Part shown: in pieces, positions 48,394-57,624 of the stretch
Numbering within the stretch: position 1 is the stretch's first letter
How the letters are laid out: the number at the start of each line of letters is the position of its first letter
Source of the DNA: Bog-473 sp963737745
GTDB taxonomy: Bacteria > Actinomycetota > Acidimicrobiia > Acidimicrobiales > RAAP-2
Assembly (NCBI GenBank): GCA_963737745.1
Contig: CAVTTR010000008.1
Coordinates: forward strand, 72,742 to 136,741
Direction of reading: 5' to 3'
Length of the DNA stretch: 64,000 nucleotides
Position numbers and translations under genes: made by a program
Notes under the pieces: generated by a model
The model's input: the letters and a program-made list of their open reading frames with translations, nothing else
What the model was told of the DNA's origin: nothing
The model's database searches: none

Positions 48394-50337
48394 GTGCCGA
48401 GCGAAGGGCCAACGGCGAACCAAGCAACCGGCGGCGGCACGGACGGAGCGGCTCCTACGTCGGACCTGCCCGATGACTCGGCTGTGGTCAGCGAAGATGG
48501 GGCGAGCGACCCGATCGTTGACCCCGCTCCCGCTGCGCCCACACCCGATCCAACTCCCCCCAGGGGTACCGAAGTCGGAGCAGAACCGGCCGCAGAGGCT
48601 GCGGCGTCGGAGGTGCCCGAAAAAAGACTCGTCGCCTCCTCAACGAATCCAGTCCCGGTCGCCTCTTCGGCCGAAGCCCTCGAATCACGAGCCGACGTCC
48701 AATCGGACCTACGCAAGGCCCGCAAGAAAGAGGAACGCCGAAAGCATCGCTGGCGTCGACGCCTCATTTACTCCTTATCGTTCATCGTCTTCCTCGCCGT
48801 CGCCGGCGCGGGCGGCATCTTCCTCTATGCCCGGTACCGCTATGACGAGATCCCCAAAATTCATTCAAAACACCTGGTCAAGCAGGCGGCCGCGCCGGGC
48901 AAACCCTTCAATGTGCTGCTCGTCGGTTCTGACTCTCGCGCCTTCGTCGACAATCCGACCCAAGTGAAAGCCTTCGGCGACGAAGCAAACGCTGGCGGCC
49001 AGCGGAGCGACGTGACGATGGTGGCCCGCTTTGTCCCGGCGACCAAATCGGTCACGGTGATCTCCATTCCCCGCGACCTATGGGTTGACATCCCCAAAAA
49101 CAGCACCGATATCCAAGGCATGAATCGCATCAATGCGGCGTTCAACTCGGGCCCCGACCTGCTCATCCAAACAATCGAGTCGGTCCTTCATATCCCCATC
49201 AACCACTACATCTCCGTCGGTTTCCCCGGTTTCTTGGGCATGGTGAATGCACTCGGAGGAGTCACCATGGACTTTCCCACCGAGGTGAAGGACACCTACA
49301 CCGGCCTCGACATCACCACCGTAGGCTGCCAAGTCATCAACGGAACGACCTCACTGCAACTTGTCCGCAGCCGTCATCTCGAATACACAAACAGCAACGG
49401 GCGCTGGGAGTACGACGGCCTTTCTGACTTCAGCCGAATCCAGCGGCAGGATTCCTTCTTCCGGGCCGTCCTGGCCAAGGTCAACACGTCGATCACCAAT
49501 CCCTTGGCCATCAACAGTTTCATTTCTTCTGCCGTCGGTAACTTGGCCATCGACGACACGCTCAGCGAGAGCGATCTCCTCCACATCGCCACCGAGTTCA
49601 GGGGCCTGCAGTCCTCTCACCTAATAACCGAGACGCTACCCACAACGAGCTATGTAACGGATGGAGGGGCCGACGTTCTCCTGGCCGCTCAGCCGTACGC
49701 CAGCCAGATGATCGCGGCATTCAACCAACTTGGCGAGCCGACACCGAATCCCGCTACGACCACGACCACGACGGCTCCACCCCTCGCCAACAATGCCGTC
49801 TCGGTCAATGTTCTGAACGCTTCGGGCGGTGGGCTCTTGGCGACCGACACGGCGGACGCGCTCAAACAAGATGGCTTCGTGATCACTGGCATCAACAATG
49901 CGCCAAGCGTCATCGCAGCCGGCAACCCGTCGGAGATCTTTTACGGTCCGAGCGGGCTGCCCGCGGCCAAGACGCTGGCGGCCTCCCTGCAGGGCAAGGT
50001 GAACTACGTTCCAGACCCCACCCTGACGGGAAACAATCTCGACCTGTGGGTGGCCAATGCAGATCTGACCGTCACAACGACGACGACGACCACGACCACG
50101 ACCACGCCCGGTACGACGCAGACGGGTGGGACCGGTTCGGGCACGACGACGACCACCATCCCTGGGAACGTCTATACCAACACGCAACCCGAACCCTGGA
50201 ACCCGGTCCCCTGCACCCTTGGTACGTCGGCTACGAACGCCTCAACCACGACGTCGCCTCCGACAAAGACGGCGACGAAAAAGTCGACAGCAACGAATTC
50301 AGCTTCGACATCGACGACTCCTACAGCGTCGGGCTGA
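48394..50337 (+). CDS. LytR-CpsA-Psr (LCP) family cell-wall ligase
   Basis: Attaches polymers such as arabinogalactan or other glycans to peptidoglycan outside the membrane. The 647-residue product has an acidic Pro/Ala-rich cytoplasmic region, one membrane segment at about residues 124-146, the LCP domain (FNVLLVGSDSR, RSDVTMVARFVPATKSV, VISIPRDLWVDIP, INAAFNSGPDLLIQTIE) and a C-terminal LytR_C domain (VSVNVLNASGGGLLATDTAD). It ends with a Thr-rich tail. An acidic frame from TTG 48213 abuts the start and may be its true N-terminus after a frameshift. Confidence 0.9.
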   Translation: MPSEGPTANQATGGGTDGAAPTSDLPDDSAVVSEDGASDPIVDPAPAAPTPDPTPPRGTEVGAEPAAEAAASEVPEKRLVASSTNPVPVASSAEALESRADVQSDLRKARKKEERRKHRWRRRLIYSLSFIVFLAVAGAGGIFLYARYRYDEIPKIHSKHLVKQAAAPGKPFNVLLVGSDSRAFVDNPTQVKAFGDEANAGGQRSDVTMVARFVPATKSVTVISIPRDLWVDIPKNSTDIQGMNRINAAFNSGPDLLIQTIESVLHIPINHYISVGFPGFLGMVNALGGVTMDFPTEVKDTYTGLDITTVGCQVINGTTSLQLVRSRHLEYTNSNGRWEYDGLSDFSRIQRQDSFFRAVLAKVNTSITNPLAINSFISSAVGNLAIDDTLSESDLLHIATEFRGLQSSHLITETLPTTSYVTDGGADVLLAAQPYASQMIAAFNQLGEPTPNPATTTTTTAPPLANNAVSVNVLNASGGGLLATDTADALKQDGFVITGINNAPSVIAAGNPSEIFYGPSGLPAAKTLAASLQGKVNYVPDPTLTGNNLDLWVANADLTVTTTTTTTTTTTPGTTQTGGTGSGTTTTTIPGNVYTNTQPEPWNPVPCTLGTSATNASTTTSPPTKTATKKSTATNSASTSTTPTASG

Positions 50338-50372
50338 CCCACCTCGGGGACGTTCCTACCAGTCAAATGGCG

Positions 50373-50612
50373 TCAGGCCGACTTGCGCCTTTGTCGCACG
50401 ATGCGCCGACGCTCCCGCTCGGTGGTCCCACCCCACACGCCCTCACGCTCGCGGTGAGCCAGGGCGTGCTCGAGGCAAGCCTGACGGACCGGGCATTCGG
50501 CGCAAATAGCCTTGGCTTCGGCCGCATCGGCCTCGTCCTCTGAAATGGGGTAAAACGCCTCAACATCGAGGCCCCGGCAGCTGGCCTGCTTGCGCCACGT
50601 GGTGGCACTCAT
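50373..50612 (-). CDS. WhiB-family iron-sulfur transcription factor
   Basis: A 79-residue regulator with the four cluster-binding cysteines Cys12, Cys37, Cys40 and Cys46 (CRG..CAECPVRQAC), the GVWGG turn at 58-62 and a basic C-terminus (RERRRIVRQRRK). WhiB proteins bind a [4Fe-4S] cluster and sigma factor SigA. GAGGAAG precedes ATG 50612 by 8 bases. It converges on the LCP gene. Confidence 0.95.
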   Translation of the reverse strand: MSATTWRKQASCRGLDVEAFYPISEDEADAAEAKAICAECPVRQACLEHALAHREREGVWGGTTERERRRIVRQRRKSA

Positions 50613-50770
50613 GGGAAACACTTCCTCGCAAAGTCGGATATGGGCAGTCTCGCCCTAGTCGGGAGCACAGCTGGAGTTCCCCAGCGGCGCCGGCACCGAA
50701 TTCCGGCGAACGAAGAGTATGGCCTACGGCCGGTGGGCCTGTAAAGAGGCACACAAAGAATTATCCCTGG

Positions 50771-51386
50771 TCAGCCGATAGGAAGCGGCTTTGTTGTTCC
50801 ACGAAGGTCGCCCAGCAGTTCCTGGCGCACGGGCTCTGGGAGTCTCGGTGCGCTCCTCGTATTCGAGATGGTGGGCCACGAGGGCGACTTCCGCTGGCCC
50901 GGCGAAGGCCTCCACCTGGGCCGGGGTGAAGGGGAATCTGATGTAGTGGACCGCCGGTGTAATCGTCTCGCGCACCAGGGCAGCGGCATGCGCTTCTTCT
51001 GGCACGCTGGGCACGAGGTCGTCACCAATCGCAATTCCGAGCTGTCGCTCAATTCCCACGAGCTTTGGCAGCCACTCCCGCAGAAGGTCGTCGGAGGTGA
51101 GTTCGATGAAAAGCGTGGCCGAGAGCTCGCCCACCTGGGGTAGGAGCCGATTGTAGATGTCGAGCTCGACCTGAATCGCTTCGTCGGAGAGGATCTTCTC
51201 CACCCGAGCCATCTCCTGAATCTGGAACCGAACCGTGTCCACGGACTCGAAGACCAGGGTCATGATGGGACCGAGCGCCACGCGGCGCAGGCGTTTGCGG
51301 CCGATGACACGGGCTCGATAATCCTCGCGGACCCGCTCGTAAGCCCGTAAATCGAGCACGTCGGCCAGAGTCAGCGCGGCCGTCAT
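50771..51386 (-). CDS. DUF3501 family protein, one frameshift near the end
   Basis: A protein of about 204 residues with LADVLDLRAYERVREDYRAR, FESVDTVRFQIQEMARVEKI, ELSATLFIEL and REWLPKLVGIERQLGI, which together are the DUF3501 pattern. Near 50822 one extra base shifts the frame; the adjacent frame ends LPEPVRQELLGDLRGTTKPL and stops at 50771, as family members do. DUF3501 genes are often found with rubrerythrin in oxidative-stress clusters. ATG 51386 overlaps the upstream small gene. Confidence 0.85.
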
Positions 51387-51505
51387 GACGGCTGGCCGAG
51401 GATCGATGACCCCGTCACGTTCCCGCGGACAGAGCGGTCCAACTCGACCTGCAGCGCGTCTCGCTCGCGCTGCAGGTCGATCTGACCGTCAACCAGGAGT
51501 CGCAT
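51383..51505 (-). CDS. small coupled ORF between rubrerythrin and DUF3501
   Basis: A possible 40-residue protein starting MRLLVDGQIDLQRERDALQV and ending GNVTGSSILGQPS. It lies 8 bases after the rubrerythrin stop and overlaps the DUF3501 start (ATGA). I do not recognise it. The amphipathic helical middle and tight coupling suggest it may be real, but the evidence is weak. Confidence 0.35.
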   Translation of the reverse strand: MRLLVDGQIDLQRERDALQVELDRSVRGNVTGSSILGQPS

Positions 51506-51513
51506 GCCGCGCT

Positions 51514-51933
<420 letters not shown>

Positions 51934-51971
51934 GGTGTGTTGGTACCTTTCTTTCTCGCTGATTGTTCTGA

Positions 51972-52400
51972 CTACTGTTGATCTACTTGACACTCGTCGC
52001 ACAGGCCGCGAAAGACGACCTCTGCACTCAACACGTTGAAACCGGGTGCGGCATCTGATGGCATGTGCAAGCCGGGGAAGTCGGCGTCCACATCGCGCAC
52101 CTTGCCACAGGACCGGCAGACCACGTGATGGTGGTTCGACTCCACGTTCGGGTCGAACCGGGCCGAGCCCGTGCCCAGTTCCAGAGCGGAGATCTCCCCC
52201 AGTTCGGCCAGGTCATGCAACGTCTGGTACACCGTCTTGAGGGAGACGTTGGGCATCTCTGTGCGCACTTTTTCGTAGACCTTTTCGGCCGAGGGATGCG
52301 TGACATCGCCCTCGAGAGCTCGGAATATGCACTGACGCTGGGCTGTGATCTTTCGCCCATTGGCCCTGAAGAGGTCGGTCAGCGCATCGGAGGACTGCAT
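51972..52400 (-). CDS. Fur-family repressor, probably PerR-like
   Basis: A 142-residue metalloregulator. The winged helix has ITAQRQCIFRAL and KTVYQTLHDLAELGEI. The regulatory metal site shows Asp83 in ARFDPN (Asp is PerR-like where Fur has Glu), His90-92, and the zinc cysteines Cys95, Cys98, Cys134 and Cys137. Position directly before rubrerythrin supports a peroxide-sensing role. A perfect operator lies 31 bases upstream of its start. Confidence 0.88.
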   Translation of the reverse strand: MQSSDALTDLFRANGRKITAQRQCIFRALEGDVTHPSAEKVYEKVRTEMPNVSLKTVYQTLHDLAELGEISALELGTGSARFDPNVESNHHHVVCRSCGKVRDVDADFPGLHMPSDAAPGFNVLSAEVVFRGLCDECQVDQQ

Positions 52401-52430
52401 GTCGTCGTCACCATAGCGTCCCCTCCTGGT

Positions 52431-52449
52431 TTTGACAATCGTTGTCAAA
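52431..52449. promoter_or_regulatory. Fur/PerR-type operator
   Basis: TTTGACAA, TCG, TTGTCAAA: a perfect eight-base inverted repeat with a three-base centre. It resembles Fur-family boxes and lies between the divergent repressor gene and the small Cys4 protein gene. It is well placed to repress both directions. Confidence 0.75.
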
Positions 52450-52477
52450 CAGGCTCCACGCGCGCTACCTTTCTGGG

Positions 52478-52723
52478 GTGGCTGACTACGTGATCCCGGA
52501 ACCCGAACCCAAAGAAATCGACGAGAAGCTCGAGATCGAGTTCCGGCATCTCGCCGAGAATGCCGTCCTGAGGGGCAAACCGTCCGGCAACGAAAAATGC
52601 GAAAACTGCCGCTACTACCTCGAGCCGCACAAGGACATCTCATACTGCTGGCACCCCAAGCTGCGGATCCTCGTGGGTGACCAGTGGTGGTGCCAGTGGT
52701 GGGAGGCAACGCCCGAGGGCTAG
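52478..52723 (+). CDS. small four-cysteine protein, HiPIP-like motif
   Basis: An 81-residue cytoplasmic protein. The last half carries Cys41, Cys44, Cys57 and Cys72 in CENCRYYLEP, YCWHPKL and VGDQWWCQWWE. The spacing C-x2-C-x12-C-x14-C followed by x-W matches the [4Fe-4S] pattern of high-potential iron-sulfur proteins (CxxC, Cys-x-x-Pro-x-K, GWCxxW). No signal peptide is present, unlike classical exported HiPIPs. GTG 52478 follows a Fur-type operator by 29 bases. Zinc binding is the main alternative. Confidence 0.6.
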   Translation: MADYVIPEPEPKEIDEKLEIEFRHLAENAVLRGKPSGNEKCENCRYYLEPHKDISYCWHPKLRILVGDQWWCQWWEATPEG

Positions 52724-52875
52724 GAGGCGAGGTCGGTCCCGCGTCGCCCGGGGGCCTGACCAATGGAGTGGCGACGAACGTTTCGGGTTCCGCATGGCGG
52801 TGATGGCGGGCCTCGAAGCGATGAGTCGGGCGGAACTGCGACGGCCACTTCGGGCGGGCAAGGATCTCCGACGAC

Positions 52876-54561
52876 GTGTGGCAGGCTGAGAAAGTGCATC
52901 GATTTCGCCGCCAGGATGCGCTGCGTCGCCTGGCGGATGAACGCTTTGACGTCTTGGTGGTGGGGGGCGGCGTCACCGGAGCAGGGGTCGCACTCGATGC
53001 GGCAAGCCGCGGCCTGAAGACGGCCCTCGTCGAGAAGAGCGACTTTGCCTCGGGTACGTCGTCGAAGTCCTCCAAGATGATCCATGGCGGCCTGCGGTAT
53101 CTCCAGCAGCGCGAATTCCGTCTGGTTTACGAGAACTTGGCCGAACGGCAGCGACTCTTGCGGAATGCGCCTCACCTGGTGAGCCCACTGCCGTTCCTCA
53201 TCCCTCTCTTCGGTCGCGACGGCGTGGTCTCCAAGACCGTGGCCCGGTCCTATTCGGTCGCGCTGTGGCTCTACGACCTGACCGGGGGCTTGCGCATCGG
53301 CGCTCGTCATAAACGAGTCACCAAGGCCCAGGCCCTGGCCCACCTCCCGACACTAAACACTGACCGTCTCGTGGCCGGCTTCCTCTACTTTGACGCTCGG
53401 GCCGACGATGCGCGCTTGACGCTCACCCTGGCTCGGACCGCGGCCATCGAGTACGGCGCCGTCATCGCCAACTACATCTCGGTGGTCGGGCTGACCGCAG
53501 ATGATCACGGTGTCACCAACGGCGCTCTGGTGCGCTCAGCATCCGACGCATCGGACGCATCGAGCGAGTTCGCCATCAGGGCCCGCGTGGTGGTCAATGC
53601 CACCGGTGTCTGGGCCGACGACGTCCGAGCCCTTGACGAAGGCGCACATCCTCGTTCCATTCGACCGGCCAAAGGAATTCACATTTCGCTCCCGGCGGAG
53701 CGACTGCCGTGCGACATCGCGGCCGTCATCCCTGTCCCCGACGACAAAAGGGCAATATTCGTCGTTCCATGGCCACAGACGAACCTGGTGTATGTGGGCA
53801 CGACCGACACCGACTACGAGGGGAATCTCGATGATCCCGCCTGCACGCCCGAAGACGTTGACTACCTCTTAGAGGCAGCGAATAACGTCACGACCTCGCG
53901 CCTGACGCGAGCCGACGTCACGGGAGTATGGGCTGGATTACGTCCCTTGCTCGCGCCGCCCGATAAGGGCGGCCACCTGTCGGATCGCACCTCGGACCTT
54001 TCGCGACGGCACACCGTGCGCACCTCGACGCATGGCGTCGTCACGGTGACCGGCGGGAAGCTCACGACCTATCGCAAGATGGCGCAGGACACGGTGGACG
54101 CCGTGGTGCACCAGCTCGGCGAGCCTCTCAAGAGCCGACCCTGCGTGACCAAGTCTCTGCGACTTCTCGGTGCTACCTCGGCCACCAAAGACCCAGTGAC
54201 CATGGCGCACCCGCAGTCTCACCTCCTCAGCCGGTACGGAACCGATTCTGCCGCCGTCCTGGCCCTGGCGGAAGATCGGCCAGAACTGCTCGAGCCGGTC
54301 ATCGCCGGCTTGCCGTACACCGGCGCCGAAATTGTCTATGCAGCCCGGGAGGAAATGGCCCAAACCCTGACCGACGTCTTAACCCGGCGGACCCGCGCCA
54401 TGATCCAGCGGGCGCAGCCGACCATGGCCGCAGCGCATGCCACAGCCCAACTGATTGCGCCCGAGTTGGGATGGGACGAGGAGCAGGCAACCGAACAGGC
54501 CAGCGATTTCATCGAGACCTGTCAGAAGGAACTGCTCACGGCGGGACTCGATCTCCCTTGA
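52876..54561 (+). CDS. glpD: glycerol-3-phosphate dehydrogenase (GlpD)
   Basis: FAD enzyme oxidising glycerol 3-phosphate to dihydroxyacetone phosphate at the membrane. FDVLVVGGGVTGAGVALDAA is the dinucleotide fold, then LVEKSDFASGTSSKSSKMIH and GGLRYL, and the C-terminal domain has HGVVTVTGGKLTTYRKMAQD. Length 561 is normal. GTG 52876 or GTG 52894 could be the start. It overlaps the next gene by 4 bases (TTGA). Confidence 0.92.
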   Translation: MWQAEKVHRFRRQDALRRLADERFDVLVVGGGVTGAGVALDAASRGLKTALVEKSDFASGTSSKSSKMIHGGLRYLQQREFRLVYENLAERQRLLRNAPHLVSPLPFLIPLFGRDGVVSKTVARSYSVALWLYDLTGGLRIGARHKRVTKAQALAHLPTLNTDRLVAGFLYFDARADDARLTLTLARTAAIEYGAVIANYISVVGLTADDHGVTNGALVRSASDASDASSEFAIRARVVVNATGVWADDVRALDEGAHPRSIRPAKGIHISLPAERLPCDIAAVIPVPDDKRAIFVVPWPQTNLVYVGTTDTDYEGNLDDPACTPEDVDYLLEAANNVTTSRLTRADVTGVWAGLRPLLAPPDKGGHLSDRTSDLSRRHTVRTSTHGVVTVTGGKLTTYRKMAQDTVDAVVHQLGEPLKSRPCVTKSLRLLGATSATKDPVTMAHPQSHLLSRYGTDSAAVLALAEDRPELLEPVIAGLPYTGAEIVYAAREEMAQTLTDVLTRRTRAMIQRAQPTMAAAHATAQLIAPELGWDEEQATEQASDFIETCQKELLTAGLDLP

Positions 54562-56069
54562 CGGGTCCGACACCGGCGACGGCGATCGAGGCCGCACCTG
54601 GCGCGGTGACCGACCGGCTCTCGGGGTCGGTGGTCAGCCTGCCCGACCACTTCATCGACCGATTGGCCCAAAGCGGAGCCGAGGTCCTTACCGACGACAC
54701 GTCCCGGGCGGAGGCCGGTCGAGATTGGTGGCCCCTGGCCCTCGGATGGGCCGCCGAAGGCGCGGTACCGCAGCGTCCCGGAGTTGTCGTCCGCCCGCAC
54801 AACACGGCCGAGGTTTCCGAGGTGATGTCCACGTGCCACAAAGCCAAGGTCCCGGTCACTCCGGCGGCGGGTCGAAGTGGTGTTTGCGGGGGCTCCATTC
54901 CGGTGTTCGGCGGCGTGGCGCTGGATCTCACCGCTCTCCAAGGTCTCATCGGTGTGGACGAAATTTCGCTCACTGCCAACGTGCGGGCCGGCACATTCGG
55001 CCCTGACCTCGAAGGAGACCTTGGTCGAGTGGGATCCGGGTACACGCTCGGGCACTGGCCCCAATCCATGGATCTCTCCACCGTCGGCGGGTGGCTGGCC
55101 TGCCGTAGCGCTGGTCAGTATTCGACCCGCTACGGCAAAATCGAGGACATTGTCCAAGGGCTCGAGGTCGTGTTGGCCGACGGGCGCATCGTGCAAACCG
55201 AGGGGCATGGCCCCCGAGCCGCCACCGGACCTAACCTCACCCAACTCTTCGTCGGCAGCGAAGGGACACTCGGAGTCATAACCGAAGCCCGGTTGCGCAT
55301 CCACCCGCGGCCGGCGGGCCAAGAGCGACGGGCATTCGGATTCTCCACGTTCGCCGCTGGCCTCGAGGCGTGTCGCAAGATCATGCGACGCGGAGCGACA
55401 CCGGCCGTCCTGCGCCTCTATGACGAGACCGAGTCCATCCGCAACTTTGAAGAGCCCGGCACAAACGTGCTCATCGTGTTGGACGAGACGGACCCGGCTC
55501 TCTTGGCCGCGACCTTCGCCGTCGTGGACGACGAATGCGGAACCTCCGCCGGTGCTCACCCCATGGATGTGGCCTTGGTCGATCGTTGGCTCACACACCG
55601 CAACGACGTCTCTGCCCTTGCCCCGTTGTGGCGGTCCGGCATCGTGGTGGACACGGCGGAGATCTCCGGATCGTGGGCCGTGCTCCCAGCCCTCTTCGAC
55701 GAAGTTATTTCCTCGCTCCAGGCGATCGACGGCACACTCGCCGCCTCGGCCCATCAGTCGCATGCCTACACCGACGGCGCCTGCCTCTACTTCACCTTTG
55801 GCGGCAAAGGACCTGAGGGCGATGGAGCTTGGCGTGAGCATTACTACCGCCAAGCATGGGACGCGGTCACCATGACGACGATGGCCCATGGTGCCGCCAT
55901 CAGCCACCACCATGGCATTGGTCTCAATCGTTCCCGATTCCTTCCCGGCGCTCTCGGTTCCGGCTTCGACGTGCTCCTCGGGCTCAAGGAGGCTTTCGAT
56001 CCCGACGGCATCCTCAATCCGGGAAAGCTCGGGTTGCCCTCTCCCTTCGGTCCTTCGCCCTGGTCATGA
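54558..56069 (+). CDS. FAD-linked oxidase, alkyl-DHAP synthase-like
   Basis: A 503-residue PCMH-type flavoprotein with GVVVRPHNTAEVSEVMSTC, PVTPAAGRSGVCGG, LGHWPQSMDLSTVGGWLACR, YGKIEDIVQGLEVVLADGRI, FVGSEGTLGVITEARLRI and a C-terminal HHHGIG motif followed by LKEAFDPDGILNPGKLG. The triple His and AGPS-like spacing resemble alkyldihydroxyacetonephosphate synthase and the Rv2251 group rather than plain glycolate oxidase. TTG 54558 overlaps the glpD stop, and its own stop overlaps glpK (ATGA). Substrate is inferred from context. Confidence 0.8.
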   Translation: MTGPTPATAIEAAPGAVTDRLSGSVVSLPDHFIDRLAQSGAEVLTDDTSRAEAGRDWWPLALGWAAEGAVPQRPGVVVRPHNTAEVSEVMSTCHKAKVPVTPAAGRSGVCGGSIPVFGGVALDLTALQGLIGVDEISLTANVRAGTFGPDLEGDLGRVGSGYTLGHWPQSMDLSTVGGWLACRSAGQYSTRYGKIEDIVQGLEVVLADGRIVQTEGHGPRAATGPNLTQLFVGSEGTLGVITEARLRIHPRPAGQERRAFGFSTFAAGLEACRKIMRRGATPAVLRLYDETESIRNFEEPGTNVLIVLDETDPALLAATFAVVDDECGTSAGAHPMDVALVDRWLTHRNDVSALAPLWRSGIVVDTAEISGSWAVLPALFDEVISSLQAIDGTLAASAHQSHAYTDGACLYFTFGGKGPEGDGAWREHYYRQAWDAVTMTTMAHGAAISHHHGIGLNRSRFLPGALGSGFDVLLGLKEAFDPDGILNPGKLGLPSPFGPSPWS

Positions 56070-57571
56070 GCGGTCACGGAGGAAGCGTCCTTGTCGTCGA
56101 CGTCGGCACCTCTGGAGTGCGCGCCGCAGTCGTGCGCCCCGATGCCACGGTCGAGCACGCACACTCTGTCCCGGTGCTCCCCGATTCCCCTGCTCCGGGC
56201 TTGGTGGAATTCGATGCAACCGTGATGGCCGATGCCATTCTCGTCGTGGCGAAGGCGGCGCTGCACGACGCCGGCCCGGTGGAGGCCGTCGGCATCGCCA
56301 ACCAGCGGGCCTCGACCATCGTGTGGGAAAGAGCGACCGGATCGCCGGTCTCTCCAGCGATCGGTTGGCAGGATCTGCGCACAGTAGGTACGTGTCTCGT
56401 CTTACAGGCCGACGGCGTCCGACTGGCCCCGAACGCCTCGGCTACCAAACTGGCGGCCATACTGGACGCCGTCGACCCCGATCGGGCCCGTGCGCAAGCG
56501 GGCGAACTCTGTTTCGGCACGGTCGACACGTGGGTGGCTTGGATCCTCTCAGGGGGTGCGACGGCGGGGACTGATGCGTTGCACGTGACCGACGCCACGA
56601 ATGCAGCCGTCACCGCACTCATCGATCCTTCGACCATGGAGTGGGATCAGCACATCCTCGAAGTCCTGCGGATACCCGCGTCCATGCTGCCGCGCATCGT
56701 CGATTCTTCCGGAGCAGTCGGAGCCTGCCACGCACTCGCAGGGGCGCCTCCGATCTGCGGCATTGCCGGCGACCAACAGGCTTCCTTGGTCGGGCAGGGG
56801 TGCACCCGTAATGGGCTGGCCAAAGCCACCTTCGGCACCGGCGGCATGTTGGATCAGTGCACCGGGCGTGGGCAACCCCCCATCCATGCGGGGCGAGGAA
56901 CGCACGGCACCTTCCCCATTGTGGCGTACCGCCTGGGCGGCCTCGTGACGTGGGGCGTCGAAGCGGTCATGCTCTCCGCCGGTAGCTGCGTCGAATGGCT
57001 GCGTGACGACCTCGGGATCCTCACCTCGGCCGCGGCATCAGCCTCCGTTGCCGCCGAGTGTGAGACAACGGGGGACGTGTGGTTTGTGCCCGCGCTTCTC
57101 GGCCTGGGCACGCCGGTGTGGGACTTCGGGGCGCGGGGCACCCTTGTCGGATTGACCAGGGGCTCAGGTCGGGCCGAACTCGTACGGGCCGTACTCGAAG
57201 GAGTGGCTCATCGTGGCGCAGACTTGGTGGAAGCGGCCGAAGGCGACAGTGGCCTCCCGATCGATGCGCTGCGCGTTGACGGAGGGATGTCGGACAACGA
57301 GGTCTTCGTGACTGCACTGGCCGACGCCATCGGGCGACCGGTGGAGATTTCGCCCGTGCTGGAAGCAACCACGCTGGGCGCCGGATTGCTGGCTGGTCTG
57401 GCCATCGGCGTGTACGAATCAGAGGACGATATTGCTGAAACGTTCACTCCTCGACGCATTGTCGAACCGCGTACCGACGACGTCACCCGGTCGTATTCTC
57501 GCGAGCGTTGGCTGGCGGCGCGATCGAAGGCCGAAGCGACAATCCCTGAACTCTCCGGAATCTCCTTTTAA
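56066..57571 (+). CDS. glpK: FGGY-family glycerol kinase-like protein
   Basis: A 501-residue sugar/polyol kinase with VLVVDVGTSGVRAAVVRPD, GIANQRASTIVWERATG, TVDTWVAWILSGG, AGDQQASLVGQG, FGTGGMLDQCTG and LRVDGGMSDNEVFVTALAD. These fit the glycerol kinase branch, although the usual NQRET is NQRAS here, so substrate preference may differ. ATG 56066 overlaps the stop of the AGPS-like gene. The three genes form a coupled operon for glycerol/G3P/DHAP chemistry. Confidence 0.82.
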   Translation: MSGHGGSVLVVDVGTSGVRAAVVRPDATVEHAHSVPVLPDSPAPGLVEFDATVMADAILVVAKAALHDAGPVEAVGIANQRASTIVWERATGSPVSPAIGWQDLRTVGTCLVLQADGVRLAPNASATKLAAILDAVDPDRARAQAGELCFGTVDTWVAWILSGGATAGTDALHVTDATNAAVTALIDPSTMEWDQHILEVLRIPASMLPRIVDSSGAVGACHALAGAPPICGIAGDQQASLVGQGCTRNGLAKATFGTGGMLDQCTGRGQPPIHAGRGTHGTFPIVAYRLGGLVTWGVEAVMLSAGSCVEWLRDDLGILTSAAASASVAAECETTGDVWFVPALLGLGTPVWDFGARGTLVGLTRGSGRAELVRAVLEGVAHRGADLVEAAEGDSGLPIDALRVDGGMSDNEVFVTALADAIGRPVEISPVLEATTLGAGLLAGLAIGVYESEDDIAETFTPRRIVEPRTDDVTRSYSRERWLAARSKAEATIPELSGISF

Positions 57572-57624
57572 ACCGGGCCTTGGACACACTCGATCAACCT
57601 CGTTCTGGCCCGACCTACAACGCC

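Noticed and set aside
54522..55913. A 463-codon minus-strand open frame
   Set aside because: Antisense to the AGPS-like flavoprotein gene; no family motifs.
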